Assembly: GCA_002370555.1 (NCBI GenBank)
Contig: AP014718.1
Span: forward strand, 1,674,001-1,738,000
Reading direction: 5' to 3'
Source of the DNA: Arthrobacter sp. Hiyo4
Lineage (GTDB): Bacteria > Actinomycetota > Actinomycetes > Actinomycetales > Micrococcaceae
DNA: 64,000 nt
The translations under genes were made by a program, and so were the position numbers. Below, in pieces: positions 1 to 10,643 of the stretch (the stretch's first letter is position 1; each line of letters begins with the position of its first letter). Below the pieces are notes generated by a model. The model worked only from the letters and a program-made list of their open reading frames with translations, did no database searches and was not told where the DNA came from.

Positions 1-1
1 T

Positions 2-675
2 CCCGACGTCGAGGTCGTCCCGGACGCGCTCGAGGCGCAGCTTCCGATGATCCGCCGCGTGCTCGAACTCGCCGGCATCGCCATCGTGGGGGCCGCGGAA
101 CACGAGGCGGATGACGTCGTGGGGACCTATGCCAGCCACGCGGACCTCCCCGTGGATGTGGTCACCGGCGACCGTGACCTGTTCCAGACCGTCAGCGATG
201 ACCGTCAGGTCCGGGTGATCTACACCGCGCGGGGCATGAGGAACCTCGAAGTGGTGACGGACGCCGTCGTCGTCGGGAAGTACCGCGTGCTGCCCGAACA
301 GTATGCCGATTACGCGACCCTTCGCGGCGACGCCTCCGACGGGCTGCCAGGCGTTGCCGGCATCGGCGAGAAGACCGCTGCTTCGCTCCTTGGCGAGTAC
401 GGCACATTGGAGAACTTGCTCGCTGCAGCCGCCGACGGGGGAGGCGGGTATCCGCGTCCGTGCGGTCGAAGCTCGCCGCTGCCGCGGACTACCTGACGGT
501 CGCGCCACCTGTGGTGAAAATCGTGTGCGACCTCCCGCTTCCCACCCTCGAGGAAGCCGGGGCACAGCTGCACCCCGTCGACGGCGAATCGCGCGCCGTA
601 CTGGAGCGTCTGGCCGTCGAATGGAACCTTGGCGGTTCGGTCAAACGCCTGCTCGACGCGCTTGACCGGCAGTAG
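2..675 (+). CDS. 5'-3' exonuclease (Pol I N-domain-like), 5' end outside window, frameshifted
   Basis: Stand-alone flap/5'-3' exonuclease of the kind related to the N-terminal domain of DNA polymerase I, expected to trim RNA primers or flaps. The reading frame is open from the window edge, so the start lies upstream. Visible family signatures are EADDVVGTYA and TGDRDLFQTV (metal-binding acidic residues) and the helix-3-turn-helix segment GDASDGLPGVAGIGEKTA. The frame breaks near 450 in a G-rich stretch; one extra G in the GGG before TATCC joins it to the C-terminal frame reading VRSKLAAAADYL, which stops at 675. A second, full-length copy of this domain sits in polA at 21.4 kb. Family assignment is firm; biological role is inferred. 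Confidence 0.85.
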
Positions 676-698
676 CGGTGATTGCTGCATAGGCTCAG

Positions 699-942
699 CT
701 AGACCGTTTGGGGGATGCTCCACTCCGGCCAGGGCTCGTCGACCGGTGCCTGTTGCCAGCTCCGCTCCGGCACGGGATCTACCGGGCGCAGACCTTTAAG
801 CCGTTCGCCTGTCAGGGAGTCTCCGGACAGGGCCTCTTCATGCATAGCCACGCCAAGTCCCTGCGCCAGGGATCACCAGGGCAAGCGCAGCGACGGAAGC
901 CTTAATGGCCTCCAACGCCTCCACCGCGGTTGTGCTTGTCAT
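699..942 (-). CDS. Small hypothetical protein, frameshifted
   Basis: Unrecognised small protein of about 80 residues. An ATG at 942 opens a frame beginning MTSTTAVEALEAIKASVAAL that stops early. Shifting frame by one base near the GCAGGGACTTGG stretch continues as GVAMHEEALSGDSLTGERLK and ends in PEWSIPQTV before a TAG at 699-701. The composite has a hydrophobic-then-acidic composition and no motif I know. It lies tail-to-tail with the exonuclease. The claim rests on the frame restoration giving a continuous plausible protein; it could also be non-coding. Confidence 0.4.
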
Positions 943-1092
943 GCTCACATCATCGTGCGAGGCACTGACATTTAAGGTCCCCCTGGCCAGCGACGGGAAA
1001 TACCTTTGGAAAGTTTTTCCAAAGGGGCCTCAAGTGTCCGTTCGCGCAGCGTGCGGGCCTGGAACGGTGCCGCGCTCTGACACGTTGGCTGC

Positions 1093-1670
1093 TCAGTCAG
1101 CCGTGAGGAACCGTCCGTTCCTGATCCGCGACGGACCAAAGACGACGGTTACCGGGGCAATCGTCCGCGGCCGGTGATCCCGCGACAGCGGACGGCCGAC
1201 GGCGACATGGGCACCCAGTGCGGGTACCGGTAGCCGAGTGCCGGTGAGCTGAGGATGAAGTCGTCCACATTGTCCACGAGAAGCCGGTCCAGGAGATCAT
1301 GCAGGCCCTGCACAAGGGACACCTGGTAGTCGTGCACGCGCCGGGGCACGTCCACTTCGAGCCCGGAGATGCCGCCGCCGCCCAGCACGATGAGTTGTTC
1401 CGAGGTGCCCGCAAACCCGTCCAGAACGGGCAGGCCCTGCAACCAGCCCGTCGTGCGCCGGGCGGCTTCACCGGCCGAGGTGATCCCCTTGGTCCAGTCC
1501 GCGACGTCCTGCGCAAAATCCGCCAGGATGCCGATATGCAACAGCGTCAGGTGCAGCCCTTGCGGCCTGCGCAGGGCATTGACATAGCTGGCCAGCGCCT
1601 CGTAGTCGGACGGGCCCGCACCAACCGTGAGGACGGGAACCTCCACTGTGATAGGCGGAAGCTGCTGCAT
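1093..1670 (-). CDS. 2H phosphoesterase / 2'-5' RNA ligase family protein, frameshifted
   Basis: Predicted member of the 2H phosphoesterase superfamily (LigT/ThpR-like), enzymes acting on 2',3'-cyclic or 2'-5' phosphodiester bonds. The first catalytic His-x-Thr motif is in GLHLTLLHIG, about 40 residues from the ATG at 1670. The second appears only after a frame correction near 1210: adding one C to the CCC after TGG-GTG gives PHWVPHVAVGRP, then PVTVVFGPSRIRNGRF and a stop at 1093. That the repaired frame restores the second His motif is good support. A GAGGGG ribosome-binding site precedes the ATG. About 192 residues, normal for the family. Divergent from the EF-G-like gene. The substrate cannot be told from sequence. 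Confidence 0.7.
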
Positions 1671-1831
1671 GGGACCCCTCACGCTGGCACGGACTCGTGG
1701 GCTCTGGCTGCCATTATCCTCCGCTGCGGCCGCCTCGTCCCGGCGCGTGCTCTTGCCCTTGCGCCCGCCAGGGTGTCGAATCAAAGAACACGATTCGGCC
1801 CGGTGCATGGCAAAGACGCCAGGAGGTTCCC

Positions 1832-3984
1832 ATGTCAGTGAAAGCCGCAAAGGACACAGCACGGACACCGGGGCGGGGAGGGCCGGAGGTGCGCCGGGCT
1901 GACGCTCCGCACGGCATCGCGGCAACAGATCCGGAACAGGTGCGCAACGTGTCGCTCGTGGGGCATTCTGGCGCCGGGAAGACCCTGCTGATCGAAGCAA
2001 TGCTGGCCGCCCGCGGCATGATCACACGCAAAGGCTCCATCGCGGAGGGCACCACCGTCAGCGATTCCGACCCTTCGGCAGTGCGGCAGCAACGGTCGGT
2101 CACACTGTCCCTGGTTCCGCTGCTCGTAGACGGGACCAAGGTGAACCTGCTGGACACTCCGGGATATCCGGACTTTATCGGCGAACTTCGGGCGGGGCTC
2201 CGGGCTGCGGACGCCGCCCTCTTTGTTGTCTCCGCCGTTGACGGCATCGACGCCACCACTACGGCGCTCTGGGGCGAATGCGAAAGCCTCGGGATGCCGC
2301 GGGCGGTGGTCATCACCCGCCTGGACCACCCCCGGGCAGATTACGACGGCGTCCTGGCCGCCTGCCAGCAGGCGTTCGGCGACGCGGTGCTGCCGTTGTA
2401 CGTCCCGGTCCGGTCCGGCGGCGTAACCAGCGGGCTGCTGGGACTGCTGACGGGCACAGTCTCTGACTACTCCGCCGGGGAGGCGGCCGCAGGTTCCCGG
2501 GAGGTTGACGCCGGTGAGCGCGCGGCGTCGGAAGCGGCCCGGGGCCAGCTCATCGAAGGGATCATCGCCGAGAGCGAGGACGAGACCCTGATGGACCGCT
2601 ATCTGGGTGGTGAGGACATCGATACCGATGTCCTCATCGCGGACCTGGAAACCGCCGTCGCCCGCGGTTCCTTTTTCCCGGTGGTGCCGTCCTCGGCTGT
2701 CACCGGGCTCGGCACAGCGGAACTGCTGGAAGTCCTGACCCGGGGCTTCCCGTCGCCGGCGGAGGGCGGCCTCCCGGAGGTGACTGATCTGGCGGGCGCT
2801 CCAGGGGCGGCCCTGGCCTGTGACCCGGACGGGCCGCTGGCGGCGGAGGTGGTCCGCACCACCATTGATCCGTTCCTGGGGAGGGTCTGCCTGACGCGTG
2901 TATTTTCGGGTACTTTGCGTGCTGATACTCCCGTGCACGTCGGCGGGCACGGGCTCGCGGACCGCGGCCATCAGGACCATGACACCGACGAGCGCATCAC
3001 GCACCTGTATTCTCCGCTGGGCCCCAACCTGCGGCCCGTGGCGCACTGCGTGGCCGGTGACATCTGTGCGGTAGCGAAACTGGGGAGTGCCGAAACGGGG
3101 ACACCATTTCGGCGAAGGACCAGCCGCTCCTGCTGGCCACCTGGGAGATGCCGGAGCCGCTGATGCCGGTGGCCGTCGAGGCGGACTCGCGCAGTGACGA
3201 GGACGCACTGGCCCGGAGTCTGGCGAAGGTGGCCGCCGGCGATCCCACGCTGCGTGTTGAGCGCAACGCGGAAACACACCAGCTGATCCTCTGGTGCATG
3301 GGGAGGCCCATGCCGAGGTGGTGCTGGACAGGCTGCGCGACCAGGGCGTGAAGCTGCACACCATTGACGTAGTGACGCCACTGCGGGAAACGTTCGCCGC
3401 CCGGCAACGGGCCACGGCCGGCACGTCAAACAGTCCGGCGGCCACGGGCAGTATGCCGTCTGCGACATCGACGTGGAGCCGCTGGACCGTGGCGGCGGGT
3501 TCGAATTCGTCGACAAAACGGTGGGCGGGGTGATCCCCGGAACGTTTATCTCCTCCGTGGAGAAAGGGTACGTGCGCAGATGCAGAAAGGGTTGGCTGCC
3601 GGGTTCCCCGTGGTGGACCTCCGCGTCACGCTGGTGGGGGCAAGGCCCACAGCGTTGACTCTTCCGACGCCGCCTTCCAGGCGGCGGGGCCCTGGCGCTC
3701 CGGGAGGCTGCCGCGGCCGGTCGTATCCAGCTGCTCGAGCCCGTTTCCGCGGTCAGCATCACCGTGTCCGAGGCGCACGTGGGGCCGTGATGAGTGACCT
3801 CTCAGCACGCCGCGGACGGCTCACCGGCACGGCCACCTCCGGTAGTGAGCTGACCGAAATCAGCGCGGAAGTCCCGGACCAGGAACTGCTGAAGTACGCT
3901 GTGGAGCTGCGGGCGCTGACTGCCGGGACCGGCAGGTTCCGGCGCCGGTACCTCCGGCATGACCCGGTGCCCAACGGCTCATGA
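1832..3984 (+). CDS. EF-G-like translational GTPase (EF-G2 type), multiple frameshifts
   Basis: Paralogue of elongation factor G of the EF-G-like/EF-G2 type found in actinobacteria. The ATG at 1832 follows a perfect AGGAGG at 1821-1826. GTPase motifs are GHSGAGKT (P-loop), DTPGYPDF (G3) and, in place of the canonical NKxD, TRLD, a degenerate G4. The expected size of about 700 residues matches 2153 bp. The frame breaks at roughly 3.1, 3.3, 3.4, 3.6, 3.7 and 3.8 kb; fragments such as VEADSRSDEDALARSLAKVA, EAHAEVVLDRLRDQGVKLHT and VGGVIPGTFISSVEKGYV are recognisable EF-G domain III-V pieces in order. The final frame is read to a TGA at 3984. The function of EF-G2 proteins is not well defined; it need not be the essential translocase. 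Confidence 0.8.
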
Positions 3985-4008
3985 ACGCCACCTTATGAAC
4001 GGATCGTC

Positions 4009-5262
4009 ATGAACGCCGCCGCGCGGAAGATCCAGCGCATCTACCTCACCCTGACGCTGGGCAACACCCTTGCGGCCTCGTTCATCTGGGGCATCAATAC
4101 GCTTTTTCTGTTGGATGCCGGGCTGAGCAACCTGGAAGCATTCGCGGCCAACGCCTTTTTCACGGCCGGCATGGTCCTGTTCGAAGTGCCTACCGGGGTC
4201 ATCGCGGACGGTTGGGGACGCCGGGTCTCATTCCTGCTCGGCACCGTGACCCTGGCTGCCTCCACCTACCTGTACTACCTGCTCTGGCAGTTGTCCGCTC
4301 CCTTCTGGGCCTGGGCAGTGGTGTCGGTCCTGCTGGGCCTGGGCTTCACGTTCTTCTCCGGGCCGTGGAGGCCTGGCTGGTGGATGCGTTGCGTTTCTCC
4401 GGCTACGACGGTGAGTTGGAGGCAGTGTTCGGGCGGGCATTGATGGTCTCTGGCATCGCGATGCTCGCCGGTTCGACGGCCGGCGGCGTGATTGCCCAGG
4501 CAACTGACCTCGGCGTGCCGTTCCTGTTGCGTGTTGGAGTGCTCCTGGCGATGTTCGGGGTGGCCTTTTGGCTGATGCGCGATGTGGGCTTCACTCCGGA
4601 ACGTTCTCCCCATCCGCTCAAGGCGAGCCGGGATGTGCTGTCCGCCTCCATCGACAACGGCCTGAGAAACCCGCCCGTACGGTACATCATGCTCGCAGCG
4701 CCGTTCAGCGCCGGCGTCGGAATCTATGTTTTCTATGCTCTGCAGCCCTACCTGCTGGAGCTCTTCGGTGACCCGCGCGCCTACTCCGTCGCCGGCCTCG
4801 CGGCGGGCATTGTGGCCGGGCCCAGGTGGTGGGGGCTGGCTGGCGCCCATGGTCCGGCGCCTGGTCCGCAAACGCACCACGGTCCTGGTAGTGAGCAGCA
4901 GCGTGGGCGCCTTGATCCTGGTGGCCCTCGGCATTACGCGTGTGTTTTGGGTGGCGCTGCTGCTGCTGGTGCTGTGGGCCCTGATCTCAGCGGCGGGCAC
5001 TCCGGTGCGGCAGGCCTATCTGAACGACATGATCGCCTCGAAGCAGCGGGCAACGGTGCTCAGTTTTGATTCACTCATGGGATCCAGCGGCGGAATTGTG
5101 GTCCAGCCGCTCATGGGCCGGGCAGCAGACGTGTACGGCTACCCCCTCTCGCTGGCCATCAGCGGTGTGATCGAGCTGTTCGCCGTGCCGTTCCTGCTGG
5201 CGAGCCGGCGGCGGCGCTCGCCGGCCGACACTGCCACCACCGAAGCCGGCACACCGGCCTGA
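4009..5262 (+). CDS. MFS transporter, frameshifted
   Basis: Major facilitator superfamily permease of about 418 residues, 12 predicted membrane helices, acting in the cytoplasmic membrane as a probable drug or metabolite exporter. Starts MNAAARKIQRIYLTLTLGN, 24 bp after the EF-G-like stop. The motif-A loop between helices 2 and 3 reads GVIADGWGRR. The frame breaks near 4365 and 4830; after each the hydrophobic helix pattern resumes (AVEAWLVDALRFSGYDGELE, then APMVRRLVRKRTTVLVVSSS). No clear Shine-Dalgarno sequence. Substrate unknown. Confidence 0.75.
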
Positions 5263-5293
5263 AGCCATGGCCGCGGCACAAAAAAATTTTGCC

Positions 5294-5322
5294 TTGAGAG
5301 TCCCAACAGGGCGGAGTATCGT
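5294..5322 (+). promoter_or_regulatory. Probable promoter of the gamma-glutamyltransferase gene
   Basis: TTGAGA (-35) and TATCGT (-10) separated by exactly 17 bp, 44 bp before the ggt start codon and downstream of the MFS stop. Pattern seen directly; activity inferred. Confidence 0.45.
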
Positions 5323-5365
5323 GGCGCAAACCCACCCTGCGCAACACCCCGACTTGGGAGAGATC

Positions 5366-7216
5366 ATGCCTAGTGTGCGACGTCAATTAGCTGCGGTAAC
5401 GGCTGTTCTGGCCTTGAGCGTGACGGGTGGGGCGGTGACCAGTCCCGCGTTTGCTGATCCCCGGGAAATCAAGAAGGAGGCGTTGGCTACCGGGTACGGC
5501 GGGGCGGTGAGCACCGTTGACCCGGAGGCGTCCGCTGCGGCTATCGAAGTCCTGCGCGACGGCGGCAATGCGGCGGATGCCGCCGTCGCCGCAGCCGCGA
5601 CCCTGGGTGTGACCGAGCCCTACAGCGCCGGCCTCGGCGGAGGCGGATACTTCGTGTTCTACGACGCGAAGACCGGCAAAGTGGGAACCATCGATGGCCG
5701 GGAAACGGCTCCGGCAACGATGCCGACCACCGCGTTCGTGAACCGGCGACGGGAACCTTTTACACGTTCGCAGAGCTCGTCTCGAGCGGCGTCTCCGTGG
5801 GCGTCCCCGGAACACCGGCCACATGGGAACGGGCGCTGGAGCGTTGGGCACGCTGGACCTTGACGAGGCCCTCGAACCTGCCATCAACGTAGCCAACCGC
5901 GGCTTCGTCGTGGACGAAACCTTCCGCCAGCAGACACTCGACAACAAAGTCCGGTTCTCGGCTTTCCCCGCCACGGCGAGTCTCTTCCTGCCCGGCGGTG
6001 ACGCTCCCGCCGTCGGCAGTATTTTCCAAAGCAAGGACCTCGCCAAGACGTACCGGCTCCTCGCGAAAGAGGGAACGGATGCCTTCTACGGCGGACAGCT
6101 CGCGACGGAGATCGCGGCAACAGTCCAAGCTCCGCCGAAAGACCCCGCCTGGGTGCCTCCTGTGACTGTCCCGCCCACCAGTATTCCAGCCCTTCCGGGC
6201 TACCTGACGACGGCGGATCTCGCCGCATACCGGACCCTGGACCAGGAACCTACACACGTTGAGTACCGCGGCTATGACGTCTACGGCATGGCGCCCTCCA
6301 GCAGTGGCGGGACCACCGTGGGCGAAGCGCTGAACATCCTGGAACCGTTCAACCTCGGTGAGATGACCAAGCCGGACGCCCTGCACCACTACCTCGAAGC
6401 CAGCGCGCTCGCCTTCGCAGACCGCGGTAAGTACCTCGGGGACCCGGCATTTGTCGACGTCCCCACCGAAGCGCTGACAAACCCGCTGTTTGGCAAGGAA
6501 CGGGCGTGCGCCATCGATCCGGGGACAGCGGCAATCAAGCCGGTACCGGCAGGGGACGTGTCAGAATTCAACGGCGTGTGCCCGGTTACCCCTGCGGCAG
6601 CCGCAGACGAGAAGGACACCGAAAACATCTCAACCACCAACCTCACGGTCGCTGACAAGTGGGGAACGTCGTGGAGTACACCCTCACCATCGAGCAGACC
6701 GGCGGTTCCGGCATCGTGGTGCCCGGCCGCGGGTTCCTGCTCAACAACGAGCTCACCGACTTCTCCTACACGTCGACCAATCCGGAGGACCCGAACCGGA
6801 TCGAGCCGGGCAAGCGACCACGGTCCTCGATGTCGCCCACCATCATCCTTAAGGACGAGAAGCCGTTCCTGGCGCTCGGTTCCCCAGGCGGATCGACCAT
6901 CATCACCACGGTGCTGCAGACCATCCTGAACAGGGTGGATTTGGGTATGGGCATTCTGGACTCGCTCGCGGCCCCGCGTGCGTCCCAGCGCAACACCGCC
7001 AATGTCACGGCTGAGCCGGACTTCATCAAAGCCTATGGCGACGCGTTGGCACCCTACGGTCATAAATTGGTGCCCGCAGGGGACGCCTTCACGTCTGCTG
7101 CGGAGATCGGCGCCGCGACAGCCATCGAGTTTGGGCCTGGCAAGAGCATGACCGCGGTTGCCGAGCCCCTGCGGCGCGGCGGCGGTTCGGCGATGGTGGT
7201 CAAACCGTCGCCGTGA
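5366..7216 (+). CDS. ggt: Gamma-glutamyltransferase (secreted), frameshifted
   Basis: Cleaves gamma-glutamyl bonds of glutathione and related compounds outside the membrane. The ATG at 5366 follows GGGAG. The first 32 residues form a Sec signal peptide (basic VRRQ, hydrophobic core, AFA-DP cleavage site). Family signatures in order: DGGNAADAAVAAAATLGVTE, the small GLGGGGYF block, SSGGTTVGEALNILE, the autoprocessing/nucleophile region STTNLTVADKWG, whose first threonines include the N-terminal nucleophile of the small subunit, and the late LGSPGGSTI loop. About 617 residues, in the range for a proenzyme. Frame breaks near 5745, 5840 and 6660. The last falls just after the nucleophile and is repaired by one extra G, giving ADKWGNVVEYT. 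Likely transcribed from its own promoter. Confidence 0.9.
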
Positions 7217-7239
7217 GCCTGCCTGGCGCGGTGGCCGGG

Positions 7240-7500
7240 TTACTGCCCCATCCCGGGCCGGACGGGGACAAACTCGATAGTGGTCTGCACCTTTTTCTGC
7301 GGACCACGGGAAAAACCCTTGGCATCAAGCTGGTTCTGCGCACGGAACACCGCCAGGGCGTCGTCGTAAAGCTCGTTGAGCCGGCGGCCGGAGAACTCCT
7401 CCCGGGAGCCGTCGCTGAATGTGACAGTCACGGTGGCACTGGCGGGAAAGTGCCTCTTCATGCGGATGAAACCTTCGGAGTCCTGCTGGAGGTTGATCAA
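7240..7500 (-). CDS. Conserved-looking small protein, 86 aa
   Basis: Intact 86-residue frame starting at a TTG (INLQQDSEGFI...) with AGGA upstream; an internal ATG at 7461 (MKRHFPASATVTVTF) is an alternative start. The protein is mostly predicted beta strand followed by a helix (GRRLNELYDDALAVFRAQNQ) and a basic tail. I do not recognise a named family. It is convergent with ggt and divergent from hrpB. The codon pattern fits coding DNA of this genome. Confidence 0.55.
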   Translation of the reverse strand: MINLQQDSEGFIRMKRHFPASATVTVTFSDGSREEFSGRRLNELYDDALAVFRAQNQLDAKGFSRGPQKKVQTTIEFVPVRPGMGQ

Positions 7501-7584
7501 AGTAAGTCCTGCTTTCGTGGGTCGACGACCTCCAGTCTGACCTATCCCACCGCACGTGCGCTGACGGCGGTGGGGGAATGCGGC

Positions 7585-7590
7585 GACAAT
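7585..7590 (+). promoter_or_regulatory. -10 box of a probable leaderless hrpB transcript
   Basis: GACAAT ends 6 nt before the GTG start of hrpB, so transcription would begin at or next to the start codon. No ribosome-binding site is present. Confidence 0.4.
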
Positions 7591-7596
7591 GGACGG

Positions 7597-10308
7597 GTGA
7601 TATCGCCAACCGACTCCGCCGCCGTCCCTGCTGGCCCCTCTCGTACCGGCACCTTTGATCTGGCGGTCATCGGCACCGGCCTGGCCTTCGCTGAATCGCT
7701 CGCCGAGTTGTCCTCTGTGCTGCGCGCCGGTGGTGCGGCGGGTACGGCGGTGGTGCAGGCGCCGCCCGGCACCGGCAAAACAACGCTTGTCCCGCCGCTG
7801 CTCGCCAACCTTGCCGCGCCTGCAGGAATGGCCAAGCGGGTGGTGGTCACCCAGCCGAGGCGGGTCGCTGCGCGTGCCGCCGCCCGGCGACTGGCCTCGT
7901 TGGACGGCAGCCGGATCGGAGACCGCGTGGGGTACACCGTCCGCGGTGAACGCCAGGCCGGCCCGCCACGCTGGTGGAGTTTGTCACGCCGGGGATCCTG
8001 CTGCGGCGCCTGCTCGATGATCCCGGCCTGGAGAGCACCCGCGCGGTGATCCTGGACGAGGTCCATGAACGCGGCCTCGAAACCGACCTGCTGCTGGGGA
8101 TGCTCGCCGAAGTGCGGCAGCTGCGCGGCGACCTCACTATGGTGGCCATGTCCGCCACCCTGGACGCGCCCCGCTTCGCCGCCCTGATGGGGGGCGGGCC
8201 GCGGATGCAGGTACAGGACACACTGTGACAGGACATGAAGGGACAGCGGACGACGGCGGCGGGCCGGCTCCGGTCGTCGACTGCCCCTCAGCGCTGTACC
8301 CCCTGGCAGTGGAGTGGGTACCCGCCGCCGGGCACGGCTGGATGACCGTGGGGTCACGCGCGGATTCCTCGACCACGTGGCCGATACAGCCGCCCAGGCC
8401 CACACCGCCGCCATGGCGGAGGACGGGCGCACCGATGCGCTGGTCTTTGTCCCGGGAGCATGGGAGGTTTCCTATGTGGCGGCCCGCCTCCGCGGCCGGG
8501 CTGCCCCGGAACTGACGTGCTGGAGCTCCACGGCCAGGTCAGCCCAGCCGAACAGGACCAGGCAGTTTCGGGCGCCGGCCGGGCGGCCCGGCACGGATCA
8601 TCGTGTCCACGGATCTGGCCGAGTCATCCCTGACCGTCCCCGGAGTGCGCCTCGTCATCGATTCCGGGCTGACCCGCGAACCCCGCCGTGATGCCAGCCG
8701 CGGGATGTCCGGGCTGGTCACTGTTTCCTGCTCCCGGGCATCAGCCGAACAGCGGGCTGGCCGGGCCGCGCGGCAGGGCCCGGGCCGGGTGGTCCGGTGC
8801 TACGACCAGCGGACCTATGGTGCCGCGCCGGCGCACGTGACGCCGGAGATCGCCGTGGCGGACCTGACCGGGGCGGCCCTGGTCCTGGCCTGCTGGGGAT
8901 CACCGGGCGGCGCCGGGCTGGCGCTGCCGGATGCACCTCCCGCAGCAGCCATGGGCGAGGCTGTTGAAGTCCTGCGCGAACTCGGAGCTGTGGCCCGCGA
9001 CGGACATGCCACCGCGGTGGGCGGACGCTGGCCAGGGTCCCGGCCGATCCGCGGCTGGCCCGCGCACTGCTCGACGGCGCAGCCGCCGTAGGCCACCGCG
9101 CCGCAGCGGAAGCCGTGGCACTCGTCGCCGGGACCAGCGGCCCCGGCGGCCGACCTCACCCGGCTCCTGACCGGCCTGCGCAGCGGAAAGGACCCCGCCG
9201 CCAGGCGCTGGGCGGAGGACGTCCGCCGGCTGGAGACGATCGCGCGCAAGGAAGGCTCCGGCGTCGGCCCGTCCGCCATTGCGTCCCTGGTGAGGACCGC
9301 GCCGGCGACCGCTGCGGAGGCGGTGGGCGTCGTCGTCGCGCTGGCGTTCCCGGACCGCGTGGCCGGCGGGTCCCGGGCGATGGCCCGGCGCGGTACCTGC
9401 TGTCGTCCGGCACGCGTGCGGGATTGCCGGCGGGCAGTCCGCTCACCGGGCATGAGTGGCTGGCCGTGGCGGAAGTTTCACGCGCCGCCGGCCGGGACGC
9501 AGCCGGTACCGGCGCGGTGATCCGGTCAGCCGCGCCGCTGAGTGTCGACGCCGCAGAGGCCGCCGCCGGGCACCTCCTGACCGACACGGTGGAAGCGCAG
9601 TTCAACCAGGGCCGGGTGAAGGCCAGGCGGGAACGCCGGCTGGGTGCCATCAGCCTGTCCTCCACCCCCGTCCGCCCGTCCGCCGAGGAGGGCCGTGCCG
9701 CCGTTGCCCGTGCCCTCGCAACGGAGGGGCTGGGAACGATCGGATGGTCGACGGCGGCAGACGCGTTGCGCCGCCGCCTCGCCTTGCTGCGCCGCGAACT
9801 GGGTGAGCCGTGGCCCGACGTTTCGGAACGGTCATTGCTTGCCCGGCTGGACTCCTGGCTGGGACCGGAGCTCGAGAAACTGGCTGGCGGCGCCGCCACC
9901 AGCAGCATCGACCTCACCGACCCCCTGCGGCGGCTGCTGCCCTGGCCGGAAGCGGTCCGCCTGGCGGAGCTGGTGCCGGAGGCACTGAAAGTACCCAGCG
10001 GATCGATGGTGCGGATCGACTACCCTGACGTAGTGGGAAAAGCCGGCCGGCCGGTTGTTGCGGTCAAGCTGCAGGAGTGCTTTGGGTGGGCTGAGACGCC
10101 GCGGCTGGTGGACGGCAGGGTTCCTGTCCTGTTCCACCTGCTCTCACCCGCGCGGCGGCCGCTCGCGGTGACGGATGACCTGGCGTCGTTCTGGTCGGGG
10201 CCGTACGCGCAGGTGCGGTCCGAGATGCGCGGCCGTTACCCCAGGCATCCGTGGCCGGAGGATCCCTGGACGGCGCTGCCGACGGCCCGGACCAAAGCCC
10301 GAATGTAG
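7597..10308 (+). CDS. hrpB: ATP-dependent helicase HrpB, multiple frameshifts
   Basis: DEAH-box RNA helicase-like protein of the HrpB family. GTG start at 7597. Helicase motifs are APPGTGKTT (I), TQPRRVAARAAARRLA (Ia), DEVHERGLETDLLLG (II), SATLDA (III), STDLAESSLTVPGVRLVIDS (IV/V region) and SAEQRAGRAARQGPG (VI). The long C-terminal HrpB-specific region continues to a TAG at 10308. About 904 residues, slightly long but normal for actinobacterial HrpB. At least six frame breaks, near 7.97, 8.23, 8.34, 8.51, 8.57 and 9.03 kb. The biological role of HrpB is poorly defined in bacteria. Confidence 0.85.
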
Positions 10309-10431
10309 CGCCTGCCCGCTGGCGGCCTTTCCTTCGGTGGTTGCACCCGGTGAGATGTCCGATACGTCGCCGAAACCTTGCGTCGACCCGCTGAAACATG
10401 GCGCAGTTAGGCTCGTTCCTACTTGGACAAC

Positions 10432-10445
10432 GTGGTCCAGACCAC
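10432..10445. promoter_or_regulatory. DasR/NagR-type operator (dre-like palindrome)
   Basis: GTGGTCCAGACCAC is a palindrome with perfect 6-bp arms (GTGGTC/GACCAC). It matches the dre core TGGTCTAGACCA, bound by the GntR-family N-acetylglucosamine regulator DasR of actinobacteria, at 11 of 12 positions. It lies between a possible -35 (TTGGAC, 10423-10428) and -10 (CATACG, 10446-10451), so binding would occlude the promoter of the 50-codon ORF that follows. The match is seen directly; regulation by GlcNAc is inferred. Confidence 0.6.
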
Positions 10446-10464
10446 CATACGAAGGGACACAATT

Positions 10465-10617
10465 ATGTTGCTTTTGAGTAGCCTGAACTTGCTCTTTGAC
10501 GCCGGCCGTGGAGAGGGCAGCCGCCCGCACAATGGCGGGATAGGGAAGACCGATTTCCCCACCGGCCGGTTGACCTCCACCGCCTGGGAAGGCTGGTGGC
10601 ACGAGGACGCTGCGTAA
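10465..10617 (+). CDS. Small hypothetical protein behind a DasR-like operator
   Basis: 50-residue ORF starting MLLLSSLNLLFDAGRGEG, with GAAGG about 10 nt upstream. It begins 20 bp downstream of a strong GntR/DasR-type palindrome, which argues that something here is transcribed under regulation. The peptide has a short hydrophobic N-terminus and a polar, Gly/Trp-containing C-terminus (TAWEGWWHEDAA); no family recognised. It is convergent with the hydrolase gene. Given the indel-rich assembly it could also be the undamaged start of a longer product. Confidence 0.4.
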   Translation: MLLLSSLNLLFDAGRGEGSRPHNGGIGKTDFPTGRLTSTAWEGWWHEDAA

Positions 10618-10643
10618 CCGGGCCGGTACGCCTGGCTGAGGGG

